Origin: an uncultured bacterium
GTDB lineage: Bacteria; Bacteroidota; Bacteroidia; Bacteroidales; Bacteroidaceae
Length of the DNA: 64,000 bases
Assembly (NCBI GenBank): GCA_945829425.1
Contig: CALZUQ010000005.1
Span: 18,958 to 82,957, forward strand
Reading direction: 5' to 3'
Shown: positions 49,793 through 59,700 of the stretch, piece by piece
Numbering within the stretch: position 1 is the stretch's first letter
How the letters are laid out: every line of letters begins with the position of its first letter
Program-made: the position numbers and the translations under genes
The notes under the pieces: generated by a model
Databases searched by the model: none
What the model was told of the DNA's origin: nothing
Seen by the model: the letters and a program-made list of their open reading frames with translations, nothing else

Positions 49793-50888
49793 AAGGAACA
49801 TACTGGCTACAACCGTAGCAATGCTCGCCATGACATCGTGCGCACAGCATGAGAAAGTGCTGCACGAGTGCTTCCCCTTCACCATCGGCGCAGCAATAAA
49901 CGTCACCATGCAGTCGGGAGGCGACAGTCTCTCAGACAGCATAGTACGCAAGCACTATAACAGCATCGTGGCTGAGGACTGCATGAAATGTGAAAACATA
50001 CACCCGGAGAAAGACAAGTTCTTCTGGGACGAGGCGGACGCTTTCGTGGCGTACGGCGAGACAAACAACATGGAGATTATAGGACACTGCCTCATATGGC
50101 ACTCACAATGCGCACCGTGGTTTGCTGTAGGCGAAAACGACAGCCTCGTGACTGCCGACGAACTGAGAGAGCGCATGCGTGAGCACATTCACACCATAGT
50201 AAGCCGCTACAAAGGGCGCATAAAGGGCTGGGATGTGGTGAACGAAATGGTGGAGGACGACGGAAGCTTCCGCAACTCGTTCTTCTATCAGGTGCTCGGA
50301 GAGGAATACATTTACCTCGCACTGCAATACGCCCACGAGGCAGACCCCGACGCCATGCTCTTCCTCAATGACTACAACATGTTCAAAGAGGGAAAACGTA
50401 AGGCATACCTGAACATAATAAAAGAGGCGCAACGCCGAGGGCTGCGTCTCGACGCAATAGGCATGCAGTGCCACTACGGCATGGACTTCCCGGAATGGCA
50501 GGACTTCGAGGCAAGCCTGAAGGCGTTCAGCGAGAGCGGCGTGAAGGTGATGTTCACTGAGGTGGACATGAACATACTCTCTACTATCGTACAGGGAGCT
50601 AACGTCAGCGACAAAACGGAGTACGACGAAAAGATGAACCCATACGTTGACGGCGTGCCAGCCGACGTCGACCAGATGTGGAACACACGAATGGCGACAT
50701 TCTTCTCTATCGTGGAGAAATACAGCGGAAGCGTGATCAGAATGACTTCATGGGGCGTGACAGACAAAGACTCATGGCTGAACAACTGGCCTATGAAGGG
50801 ACGGACAAACTACCCGCTGTGGTTCGACCGCAAAGGGAAGATGAAACCTTTCCTCGTAAAGATAATGGAGGAAAAGCAGAAGAAATAA
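49782..50888 (+). CDS. Endo-1,4-beta-xylanase, GH10
   Basis: IIGHCLIWHSQCAPWF, GWDVVNEMVEDDGSFRNS, VMFTEVDMNIL; overlaps the transporter gene by 11 bp. Confidence 0.93.
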   Translation: MMNKRNILATTVAMLAMTSCAQHEKVLHECFPFTIGAAINVTMQSGGDSLSDSIVRKHYNSIVAEDCMKCENIHPEKDKFFWDEADAFVAYGETNNMEIIGHCLIWHSQCAPWFAVGENDSLVTADELRERMREHIHTIVSRYKGRIKGWDVVNEMVEDDGSFRNSFFYQVLGEEYIYLALQYAHEADPDAMLFLNDYNMFKEGKRKAYLNIIKEAQRRGLRLDAIGMQCHYGMDFPEWQDFEASLKAFSESGVKVMFTEVDMNILSTIVQGANVSDKTEYDEKMNPYVDGVPADVDQMWNTRMATFFSIVEKYSGSVIRMTSWGVTDKDSWLNNWPMKGRTNYPLWFDRKGKMKPFLVKIMEEKQKK

Positions 50889-50934
50889 ACCATCACCGAA
50901 AGAATAACATATAAAAAAACATATCACTATCATC

Positions 50935-51906
50935 ATGGAAGGAAAACATTATCTTATCCCTAACGACTACATGGCTGACCCTTCAGTACATGTATGGAAC
51001 GACAAGCTTTACATCTATCCCTCTCACGACTGGGAGTCAGGAATACCGGAGAACGACAACGGCGACCATTTCAACATGAAGGACTATCACGTCTTCTCTA
51101 CCGACGACATCGAGGCGTTCCCGGAGAAACCGCTGACAGACCACGGCGTGGTGCTCACGACAGAAGACATCCCTTGGGCGGGAAGACAGCTCTGGGACTG
51201 TGACGTGCAGGAGAAAGACGGAAAATACTACATGTATTTCCCTCTGAAAGACCGTAACGACATCTTCCGCTTCGGAGTGGCTGTTGCAGACAAGCCGGAA
51301 GGACCGTTCATACCACAGCCTGCCCCCATGAAGGGCTCGTACTCCATAGACGTGGCGGTATTCAAAGACGACGACGGAAAGTATTACTTCTATTTCGGAG
51401 GAATATGGGGAGGACAGCTCCAGAGATATAAAGACAACAAAGCACTGGAGAACGCTCACCTGCCGGAAGGCGACGAGCCGGCTCTGCCCTCTCGCGTGGC
51501 AAGGCTGAGCGACGACATGCTGGAGTTTGACGAAGAACCCAAGCCGGTCATAATACTCGACAAAGATGGCAACCCGCTGAAAGCAAACGACCCGCACCGC
51601 TTCTTCGAAGCAAGCTGGATGCACAAATACAATGGTAAATACTACCTCTCATACTCTACCGGCGATACGCACTTTATATGCTACGCCACTGCCGACAATC
51701 CTTATGGACCGTTCACATACCAGGGCGTCGTACTCACTCCGGTGAAGGCTGGTTGGACAACACACCACTGCATCGTAGAGTTCAAGGGAAAATGGTATCT
51801 CTTCCACCACGACTCCGTACCGTCAGGAAAGACGTGGCTACGCTCGCTGAAGGTATGCGAGTTGCACTATAACCCGGACGGAACGATACAGACAATAGAG
51901 GGATAG
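50935..51906 (+). CDS. GH43 beta-xylosidase/arabinofuranosidase
   Basis: YLIPNDYMADPSVHVWNDKLYIYPSHDWESG, SYSIDVAVFKDDDGKYYFYFGGIWGG. Confidence 0.9.
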   Translation: MEGKHYLIPNDYMADPSVHVWNDKLYIYPSHDWESGIPENDNGDHFNMKDYHVFSTDDIEAFPEKPLTDHGVVLTTEDIPWAGRQLWDCDVQEKDGKYYMYFPLKDRNDIFRFGVAVADKPEGPFIPQPAPMKGSYSIDVAVFKDDDGKYYFYFGGIWGGQLQRYKDNKALENAHLPEGDEPALPSRVARLSDDMLEFDEEPKPVIILDKDGNPLKANDPHRFFEASWMHKYNGKYYLSYSTGDTHFICYATADNPYGPFTYQGVVLTPVKAGWTTHHCIVEFKGKWYLFHHDSVPSGKTWLRSLKVCELHYNPDGTIQTIEG

Positions 51907-52111
51907 AAGAAAATTTTCTTTACAGAAAAATAAATGAACCTCTTACCATCAAGGTATGCTGCCTCTTTGGCGGCATACCTTCTTTTTTGCCATTATCACA
52001 ACAACCTTATTTCCTTTCTCTCCATAGCTTCTGTATGTCCTCGTTGTCAGCACATGCTTTTCCTCTCCATGCTTTTAGTCGGGAAACCGCATTTCTTACC
52101 CCCAAAATCTT

Positions 52112-52177
52112 TATGCCTATAAAAATATTTTTCTATGCCTATAAAAAAATATTTCTATGCCTATAAAAAATTATTTT
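52112..52177. repeat. 22-bp tandem array, 3 copies (TATGCCTATAAAAATATTTTTC)
   Basis: Copies begin at 52112, 52134, 52156. Confidence 0.92.
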
Positions 52178-52386
52178 GATAGCCATAGAGATTTCCGTGC
52201 TTGCGGAATGCCGTCAATCGCGTTTCTGCAGTACGAAACAAATGTCAAGGGGAGGAAACGAAACGAAGATACGCAAGAGATATTATTGCCGTTCTCAAAA
52301 CCACTTAAGAAAACAGCAAGGCAAATGGTAGGCGATATAATAACAAAAAAAAGTTAATAAGATATTGTTGTTTGAAGAAAAAGCCG

Positions 52387-52394
52387 TACCTTTG
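52387..52394 (+). promoter_or_regulatory. Promoter of the putative structured RNA
   Basis: TTG (52365-52367), 19-nt spacer, TACCTTTG (52387-52394). Confidence 0.6.
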
Positions 52395-52851
52395 CATCAG
52401 TTCTTTTCTGAAGCACAGCACACCTGTGCAATAAGATGACTCTTCATGACGCAACATGCTTGCGGACAACCAGGACAAAGCGTATGGCCTAAGGCGGCAA
52501 AGTTACCAAGATGAGTTCCGCCTTTGAGTACAGAATTTGGAAAGGAAAGAAGAGAAGAGAACAGCTATATTGGAAAAGCGTTTATCTGCGCTTTGTTTCT
52601 TGACTGCATGAAATTCTCGCAAAATTCTCAGCTAAAGTCAGGACAAGGCAATGGTAAGTGCTCAACGTGTGATTATATGAAGATAGCACGTCAAGAGGGT
52701 TTGCTGTATCATGCAGTGAACCCAAGTTGCGTGTATTTCCTTTAATTACAGCGTGGGTTCTTGCTATTGCTCGTTCTACTTTAGCGGGCAATGCGAGAAG
52801 CCTCATGCAGAAGAACGAGCTTTAAGCGTTAGATTTCCCCACGCTTTTTTT
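52395..52851 (+). ncRNA. Candidate structured non-coding RNA or attenuated leader
   Basis: Own promoter; hairpins GCACAG/CTGTGC, CGCAA/TTGCG, AAGGCGG/CCGCCTT, AAAGCG/CGCTTT, GCTCGTTCT/AGAACGAGC; terminal AGCGTGGG/CCCACGCT + T7; no convincing ORF. Confidence 0.4.
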
Positions 52852-52906
52852 GTAGCCAATTATATACACTGCTAAGGAAAGCAAACAAAAGGAAATACAA
52901 TTATTT

Positions 52907-53815
52907 ATGGGAAGAAACATCATCAGCAAGCTGTTCTGGAAAACTGCTCCACAGAAAAGCACTTACAATGCGAAGTATGATTTCGAAGCCGACGGAATAT
53001 ATTACAACATCATATCTATAGATGATATGACATGTAAGGTAACGTTGGGAGAGGTACCGTATACGGGAATGGTCGTCATTCCTCAAGAGGTAAAATATCA
53101 AGACAAGACTTTCAACGTAACGGACATAAGCAACACATTCGCGCACAACAGGAAGATAACGGGAATAGTGCTGCCGAACACGATAACAAGGCTAAAGCTG
53201 TTCTGCTTCGTGGGGTGCTACAGTCTTGACGAGGTGAAAATAGCCGACGGAGACAAGCCGCTGGTAATGGAGAATGACGCTTTCTGCAACGCACCGTTGC
53301 AGAAACTGCATATAGGACGCGACATTGCGTACACCGACAGGGAGGCTTCCGACAGCCAGTTTTCCGGCTCACTGCTTTCCACAGTGACCATGGGTGAAGG
53401 GGTGACGGCACTGAACAATGCGATGTTCAAAAACTGCACATATCTTTCGTCGGTAACGTTGCCAAGGGGGCTGAAGAAAATAGGACGGAGTGCCTTCAAA
53501 GGTTGCAAAAGCCTTCCTGAACTGGATATACCCGACAACGTTACAGAGATAGAGGATGAGGCATTTGCCAACTGTGAGAAGATGAAGCAAATAACATTCG
53601 GCGAGAATCTCTCACGCTTAGGAAGAAACGTTCTGAAGGATTGCACAAGCCTCGACACCATAGTATGCAGATGCCTGCAACCGCCATACATAGACGAGGA
53701 GACATTCACAAACCGTGAGTATGTCAAAGCAACGCTGCGCATAAAAAGTGGCATGACAGAAAGATACAAGACAAACGGATATTGGACAAAATTCTGGAAA
53801 ACAGAAGAGGAATAG
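52907..53815 (+). CDS. BspA-type leucine-rich repeat (LRR_5) protein
   Basis: Repeats such as LPRGLKKIGRSAFKGCKSLPELDIPDNVTEIEDEAFANCEKMKQITFGENL; no obvious signal peptide. Confidence 0.85.
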   Translation: MGRNIISKLFWKTAPQKSTYNAKYDFEADGIYYNIISIDDMTCKVTLGEVPYTGMVVIPQEVKYQDKTFNVTDISNTFAHNRKITGIVLPNTITRLKLFCFVGCYSLDEVKIADGDKPLVMENDAFCNAPLQKLHIGRDIAYTDREASDSQFSGSLLSTVTMGEGVTALNNAMFKNCTYLSSVTLPRGLKKIGRSAFKGCKSLPELDIPDNVTEIEDEAFANCEKMKQITFGENLSRLGRNVLKDCTSLDTIVCRCLQPPYIDEETFTNREYVKATLRIKSGMTERYKTNGYWTKFWKTEEE

Positions 53816-53989
53816 TTTTTTCACACACTGAGTATATGAGTCTGTCAAAAATCCAATAAAAAGATAATCGTGACAGCAGATATCATTAAAACTTTAATAG
53901 TCTATACCAAGAAAGACATAAGAAAAACAATTTACGCAGCCAAAGACATTTTTTAACAAGCAGATATTGCAGGGACAGGAAAAAAAGCC

Positions 53990-53997
53990 TATCTTTG
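53990..53997 (+). promoter_or_regulatory. Promoter upstream of the SpoU methyltransferase
   Basis: TTG (53967-53969), 20-nt spacer, TATCTTTG. Confidence 0.65.
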
Positions 53998-54028
53998 CAG
54001 TATGCTTGTTTATATCCTATTCTGAAAC

Positions 54029-54589
54029 TTGACAAAACACATGGCACGTAAACTGAAAACAATCGAGATAGACAGGATTTCTGTAGAGGAATATCAGAAG
54101 GCGGAAAAGATGCCGCTGGTAGTAATCCTCGACAATGTACGCTCTATGCATAACATCGGGTCGGTATTCCGCACTTGCGACGCATTCCGAGCAGAGGGAG
54201 TATTTCTATGCGGAATAACGGCGACACCTCCGCAGAACGAGATACACAAGACGGCACTCGGAGCGGAGGAGAGTGTAGAATGGACGTACTTCAAAGAGAC
54301 GACAGAAGCGGTGAGGACACTTCAGGAGAAGGGCTACAGGGTGTTCGCCATAGAACAGTGTGAGGGGGCGACGATGCTTCCCGACGACTCATGCTGCCTG
54401 GAGGAGGTGAAAGGCTACGGAGTAGTGATGGGAAACGAGGTACACGGCGTGGCGCAGGAGGTGATAGACCGCTGCGACGGATGTCTGGAGATACCACAGC
54501 ACGGCACGAAGCACTCTATGAACGTCTCGGTGACAGCAGGGATAATAATATGGGAGTACGCCAGAAGGTATTTCTCACGTCAGAAATAA
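54029..54589 (+). CDS. TrmH/SpoU family RNA methyltransferase
   Basis: VVILDNVRSMHNIGSVFRTCDAF, MGNEVHGVAQEV, TKHSMNVSVTAGI. Confidence 0.93.
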   Translation: MTKHMARKLKTIEIDRISVEEYQKAEKMPLVVILDNVRSMHNIGSVFRTCDAFRAEGVFLCGITATPPQNEIHKTALGAEESVEWTYFKETTEAVRTLQEKGYRVFAIEQCEGATMLPDDSCCLEEVKGYGVVMGNEVHGVAQEVIDRCDGCLEIPQHGTKHSMNVSVTAGIIIWEYARRYFSRQK

Positions 54590-54698
54590 GGCGGACAGGC
54601 AAAAAGACTTCATAATGATCTGAATGTCAAGGAAAATACGTCCAATACAATGATTGTGAAAATATTTTTTGTACACCAACATAAAAGAATACTATACT

Positions 54699-56084
54699 AT
54701 GAGAACAAGAAGAAACCTGACAATGATAATCTGCTGGTGGGCTATGACAATAGCGTGGGCGCAGATGCCGGAAAGAAATGCGGAGAATGTCAGGAAATAC
54801 AGTGAGATATGCCGTAAGAACATATACAAGGACATGAAGGGAATGTACCGCGAGGCAGGGCAGTCTCTGCCTTTCCCGTTTCTCGCACCGGGCAGCAACC
54901 AATATCTCGACATGTTGTGGGACTGGGACTCATGGCTCAGCAACGTGGCGTTAAGACAGATATTACTCGAACACGGAGGGGAGAAAGACAGTAAGGAGGC
55001 ACTGAGGTATGAACAGGGATGCGTGCTGAACGCACTGCACTATGGAGGCATGGAGGGATGGATACCTATATGGATTGAGCGTAACGCACCAAGCAGGGAG
55101 GAGATGATGAAGACAAGAAACCCATGGAAGAGCAATATGCACAAGCCGACACTGGCTCAGCATGCAGCATTTATAGCGAGGAACATGGGCGGTGACGCGG
55201 AATGGCTGCGTGAGGATTTCTATAAGCTGCAGGCTTTCGTCTCGATGTACCTTAACTGGCACAGGCATGAAGCAACAGGACTGATGTACTGGCAGACGGA
55301 CGAGGCAATAGGGGTGGACAACGACCCGAGCACATTCTACAGGCCTCATGGCAGTTCAGGATCGATATTCCTAAACGCACTGATGTACCGTGAACTGCTG
55401 GCGACGGAATATCTCGCACAGTGTCTTGGAATGGGCGAGATAGCAAAGGAATACCACAACGAGGCGGAGAAGATAAAGGAGAAAGTCAGGGAGCATTGCT
55501 GGGACCAGAGAGACCGGTTCTACTATAGCGTAGACCTGAACCTGTTGCCGAGGAAAAGACCGGAGACGGAGGGTGTGAAACCGGGAGAACTGTTCCTGCA
55601 TGTCGGACAGCCCAGGACATACGACTGCCTGATACAACGGCTCAGCGTATGGAGCGGATTCATGGCGATGTGGGCAGGAATAGCCACGGAGACTCAGGCA
55701 TGCGACATGGTGGAGAGGCATTACCACGACAAGACGTCGTTCAACGCACCGGCAGGAATAAGGACGCTATCGCCGTTGGAGAAGATGTACGACCTCAGAG
55801 CAAGCGGAAATCCTTCGTCATGGCAGGGACCGATATGGATAAACGTCAACTACCTCGTCTTCCGAGGACTGGTAAGGTACGGATATAACGACGAAGCAAG
55901 GGAACTGGCAGAAAAGACGGTGCTGCTCCTCGGACGTGACTACGAACGCTTCGGAGCACTCCACGAATACTACCTCCCGGAAAACGGAGAGCCGGTGCTG
56001 AACAAAGGTTTCCAAAACTGGAACCTCCTGGTCTTGAACATGATAGCATGGCTGGAAGGCAAGAAGGTCGTAGAGGAATACTGA
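54699..56084 (+). CDS. MGH1-like/GH63-like alpha/alpha6-barrel glycoside hydrolase
   Basis: WDWDSWLSNVALRQIL, DEAIGVDNDPSTFYRPHGSSGSIFLNALMYREL, SSWQGPIWINVNYLVFRGL; start at ATG 54699 with signal peptide. Confidence 0.75.
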   Translation: MRTRRNLTMIICWWAMTIAWAQMPERNAENVRKYSEICRKNIYKDMKGMYREAGQSLPFPFLAPGSNQYLDMLWDWDSWLSNVALRQILLEHGGEKDSKEALRYEQGCVLNALHYGGMEGWIPIWIERNAPSREEMMKTRNPWKSNMHKPTLAQHAAFIARNMGGDAEWLREDFYKLQAFVSMYLNWHRHEATGLMYWQTDEAIGVDNDPSTFYRPHGSSGSIFLNALMYRELLATEYLAQCLGMGEIAKEYHNEAEKIKEKVREHCWDQRDRFYYSVDLNLLPRKRPETEGVKPGELFLHVGQPRTYDCLIQRLSVWSGFMAMWAGIATETQACDMVERHYHDKTSFNAPAGIRTLSPLEKMYDLRASGNPSSWQGPIWINVNYLVFRGLVRYGYNDEARELAEKTVLLLGRDYERFGALHEYYLPENGEPVLNKGFQNWNLLVLNMIAWLEGKKVVEEY

Positions 56085-56169
56085 TAAACAGCAACGGAAA
56101 AAAACAGAAGGGGATTTGAACTTTATTTCATTTTCACATATAATACATCTACTAACTAAATATCAAGAC

Positions 56170-58197
56170 ATGTCAATCAAAAAAATCTACAAGGCAGCTA
56201 TAATAGCATTATTCATGACAGCCTGGCCTGCTTGCGTCATGGGAAAAGACGCGGCAGCGACAGAAAAGGAACAGGGAGGACTACACATGCCGGCAATATT
56301 CGGCGACGGCATGGTGATACAACGTGACGCGGAGATAAACATCTGGGGATGGGCACGGAAAGGAGAAAAAGTGACAGTGACACTGAACGGCAGGAAGGCG
56401 ACGGCAAAAGCCGACAAGCTGGGGGCGTGGAGCGTAAAGATGAAAAGCATGGAGGCTGGAGGACCGTACACGCTGCACATTAAGGGAAAGACGGAAGAGA
56501 AAAGGATTGAGGATGTCATGCTTGGAGACGTATTCCTATTCTCCGGGCAGTCAAATCAGGAACTGATGATATACAGATGTCTCGATGACAAAAAAGTGGC
56601 TGAGGCTGTAGAAGGATACAGCAACGACATGGTGAGAATAATGAAACTGCCACACCAATACAACTACGTAAAGCCACAAGACGACTGCATCGGCGCATCA
56701 TGGAAGAAAGTGTCGCCCGAGACAGTGGGAAACATGGCGGCTGTAAGCTGTCTAACGGCAATGGAACTGCAGAAACATGCAGGAGTGGCGGTAGGCATAA
56801 TAAACTCTTCCGTAGGAGGAACAGGGGTGGAGTGTTGGATGTCGCAGGAAAACCTGAAACGCTTCGCAGAATTCAGCAAGACTTTCAGCCATGAGAAATA
56901 CAAAAACCCCAACTGGCCAAAGGAGAGAATGGAGAAGGAAGCAAAGAAGGGAGGAGCATGGGACAAAAAGCTGACAGAACAAGACACTGTAATAGGGCGA
57001 TGGCGAACACCGGGATATGATTTCTCGCAATGGAGGGAGGTGGACATATTCTCGCAATTCTATGACAGCAAGCAGCCTAACGGAAACTACTGGTTCCACA
57101 ACACCGCAACACTGACGGCAGACGACATCAGGGAGATAAAGAAAGAGAACGGCGGCAGGGCTTTGCTGAGGCTCGGTGCTTTGAAGGATGCTGACAGTGT
57201 ATTCGTAAATGGAGTATGTGTCGGAAACACTACATACCAATACCCGCCAAGGAAATACTCTTTCGACGCGTCACTCCTCCACGAGGGCGACAACGACATT
57301 GTGATACACCTCATCTCACAAAACAGAAAACCGTTTTTCGTAAAAGACAAGAAATACCAGCTTGAAATACCCGGAAGGAATATACCGCTATGCGGAAAGG
57401 AGAAACCATGGAGAATGGCGGTAGGAGCGACTATGGAGCAAAGACCGGGACAGACATATTTCGTGGGGACGCCGACAGGATTATATAACGCTATGATACA
57501 CCCTCTGGGAAAAACAGCAATACGGGGCATGGTATGGTATCAGGGGGAGGCGAACGAATGGAACCCGAAGAACTACGGCAACTTGCTGAAGGCTATGATA
57601 GAGGAATGGCAGGGACAATTCCCGGCTTTAGAGAAAAACGGGGGAAAGCCATGGACAAGCGTGATAGTACAGCTGGCAGGATATCAGCAGAGGCATGTCG
57701 GAGCATACGAAAGTGGATGGTGCAGAATACGATCTGAACAAAGGGCGGTGACACTACCGGAATACGACATGAACGCTGTACTCGCTACGGCAATAGACTG
57801 CGGAGAATATAACGACATACACCCGCAGGACAAGGAGACTGTGGCTCACCGCATAGCACTGCAGGTCTTACGCCACACATACGGAGAGGACATCGTAAGC
57901 GAGGGACCGTCGCCGGTGCAATGTGTCAGGAACGGCAACTCTCTCATCATTACATTCGACAGAAAAACCGGAAAGCTCAGGGACTTCAACGACGGTATAG
58001 CAAGGGTATGCGGTGACTACGAGCTTGCCATAGACATAACGGCAATGGAGAAAGCACTATCCACAACATACAGCGTAAAAGACGGCATATTCAGATATGC
58101 CTACGACGACTTCCCCTTATGTACTATATATAATAAGGACAACATCGCATCGCCACAGTTTGAAATAAACATAACTGACAACAACTGTATAGAATAA
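56170..58197 (+). CDS. Sialate O-acetylesterase-like SGNH esterase
   Basis: MPAIFGDGMVIQRDAEINIWGWA, DVFLFSGQSNQELM, GMVWYQGEANEWNP. Confidence 0.9.
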   Translation: MSIKKIYKAAIIALFMTAWPACVMGKDAAATEKEQGGLHMPAIFGDGMVIQRDAEINIWGWARKGEKVTVTLNGRKATAKADKLGAWSVKMKSMEAGGPYTLHIKGKTEEKRIEDVMLGDVFLFSGQSNQELMIYRCLDDKKVAEAVEGYSNDMVRIMKLPHQYNYVKPQDDCIGASWKKVSPETVGNMAAVSCLTAMELQKHAGVAVGIINSSVGGTGVECWMSQENLKRFAEFSKTFSHEKYKNPNWPKERMEKEAKKGGAWDKKLTEQDTVIGRWRTPGYDFSQWREVDIFSQFYDSKQPNGNYWFHNTATLTADDIREIKKENGGRALLRLGALKDADSVFVNGVCVGNTTYQYPPRKYSFDASLLHEGDNDIVIHLISQNRKPFFVKDKKYQLEIPGRNIPLCGKEKPWRMAVGATMEQRPGQTYFVGTPTGLYNAMIHPLGKTAIRGMVWYQGEANEWNPKNYGNLLKAMIEEWQGQFPALEKNGGKPWTSVIVQLAGYQQRHVGAYESGWCRIRSEQRAVTLPEYDMNAVLATAIDCGEYNDIHPQDKETVAHRIALQVLRHTYGEDIVSEGPSPVQCVRNGNSLIITFDRKTGKLRDFNDGIARVCGDYELAIDITAMEKALSTTYSVKDGIFRYAYDDFPLCTIYNKDNIASPQFEINITDNNCIE

Positions 58198-58215
58198 AGA
58201 AAAACACCTGAAAAG

Positions 58216-59184
58216 ATGAAGAGCACCATCATAACACTCACCCTTCTCTGCCTTGCCATCGCAGGAAAGGCAGAGAAGGGGGTATGCACATACGTAGTGT
58301 CACTGAACGGAAACGGAGACTTCAAGACAATACAAGAAGCCGTGGAGGCTATACCTGACTACGACGAACGTGAAACAAAGATATTCATCTCTGCGGGTGT
58401 TTATCATGAAAAGGTCGTACTGCCGGAGAGCAAGAAAAACGTGCTGTTCATAGGAGAGGATAAAGAAACGACAATACTCTCATACGACAACTACGCTACA
58501 ATGAAAAATACGGATGGGAAAAACATCGGGACAGCTGGCACTGCTACATTCTACATATACGGAGATGACTTCAAAGCGGAGAACATGACATTCGAAAATA
58601 CAGCAGGACCTATAGCACAAGCGGTTGCCGTGTTCGTAGCAGGAGATCGCACGGTATTCCAGAACTGTATATTCAAAGGGTATCACGGCACATTATACAC
58701 CTTTGGGAAAACATCAAGACAACTCTACCGAAACTGCTACATAGAAGGATGCGTGGACTTTATATTCGGAGCATCAACGGCATTTTTCGATAAATGTCAA
58801 ATACACTGCCTTAGAAGTGGTATAATAACAGCGGCATCAACACAGAAGGAGATAAAATACGGGTATGTATTCAAAGAGTGTTGCATAACGGCCGAACCTG
58901 ACGTAGAGAATAAAGTTTATCTCGGAAGACCATGGAGACACTATGCAAAGACGGTATTCATTGATTGTACTATGGGGGACTTCATAATACCTTGCGGATG
59001 GAATAACTGGAAATCGGAGGAAAAAGAGAAAACGGCATTCTACGGGGAATACAACAGCAGGGATTACAACGGAAAAGAGACAGACCTCTCACAACGTGTC
59101 ACATGGACACATGCCATAAACCCTCACGACTATTCTATAGACAAAGTACTTAGCGACGCAAACAAACCGGAATGGTACAGATAA
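58216..59184 (+). CDS. Pectinesterase (CE8)
   Basis: VSLNGNGDFKTIQEAVEAIPDYDERETKIFISAGVYHEKVV, GCVDFIFGASTAFFDKCQIHC, YLGRPWRHYAKTVFIDC. Confidence 0.94.
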   Translation: MKSTIITLTLLCLAIAGKAEKGVCTYVVSLNGNGDFKTIQEAVEAIPDYDERETKIFISAGVYHEKVVLPESKKNVLFIGEDKETTILSYDNYATMKNTDGKNIGTAGTATFYIYGDDFKAENMTFENTAGPIAQAVAVFVAGDRTVFQNCIFKGYHGTLYTFGKTSRQLYRNCYIEGCVDFIFGASTAFFDKCQIHCLRSGIITAASTQKEIKYGYVFKECCITAEPDVENKVYLGRPWRHYAKTVFIDCTMGDFIIPCGWNNWKSEEKEKTAFYGEYNSRDYNGKETDLSQRVTWTHAINPHDYSIDKVLSDANKPEWYR

Positions 59185-59233
59185 CAGCAGCAATCCAAAA
59201 CACATGACGCTCCCTCTCATAACCCTAAACAAA

Positions 59234-59272
59234 GAGGGCGTGTCACTTCATTTTTGACACGCCCTCATTTAT
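59234..59272. terminator. Terminator after pectinesterase
   Basis: GAGGGCGTGTCA (59234-59245) / TGACACGCCCTC (59255-59266). Confidence 0.8.
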
Positions 59273-59309
59273 TTCTCCGGGCACCATTGATGCCCTCGTC
59301 GTCATATTC

Positions 59310-59663
59310 TTATTCTGTCAAGTCTATGCCACGGTTCACGAATGTGATGTTCAGAAGACGAAGATAAGTACGCATCTGGTCACGGTCAAGAACAGCGGAA
59401 ATCTTCTTCAGATTATGCTTCAACGCCTCATGGGTCAGACGCGTACGCTCGCTTTCATCTGCTGCTGCAACATTGAGCATATCAGTGCTGAGCGTCTTCT
59501 GAATGCTCTCAACAGCCTTCCTCTGCTCGTAAGAGAGCGAGAGAGACCTTGACAGGCTGTTCATGTTCACATCCATAGTGTAATCTACTGTGCAACTCTC
59601 ATTAGCTGCCGATGCCATTGTCAAAGACATGGCTGCCATAACTGTTAAAACAATCTTTTTCAT
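59310..59663 (-). CDS. Small secreted hypothetical protein
   Basis: 117 aa with signal peptide MKKIVLTVMAAMSLTMASAA; helical body; long structured leader upstream. Confidence 0.65.
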   Translation of the reverse strand: MKKIVLTVMAAMSLTMASAANESCTVDYTMDVNMNSLSRSLSLSYEQRKAVESIQKTLSTDMLNVAAADESERTRLTHEALKHNLKKISAVLDRDQMRTYLRLLNITFVNRGIDLTE

Positions 59664-59700
59664 AATGTTTCCTTTCTTTAATGTGTTATCCTTTTGACCA

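Noticed and set aside
52395-52851. RNase P RNA or tmRNA identity for the structured region
   Set aside because: Lacks the RNase P GAGGAAAGTCC/ACAGAAA signatures and a tmRNA-like tRNA domain ending in CCA; left as unclassified.
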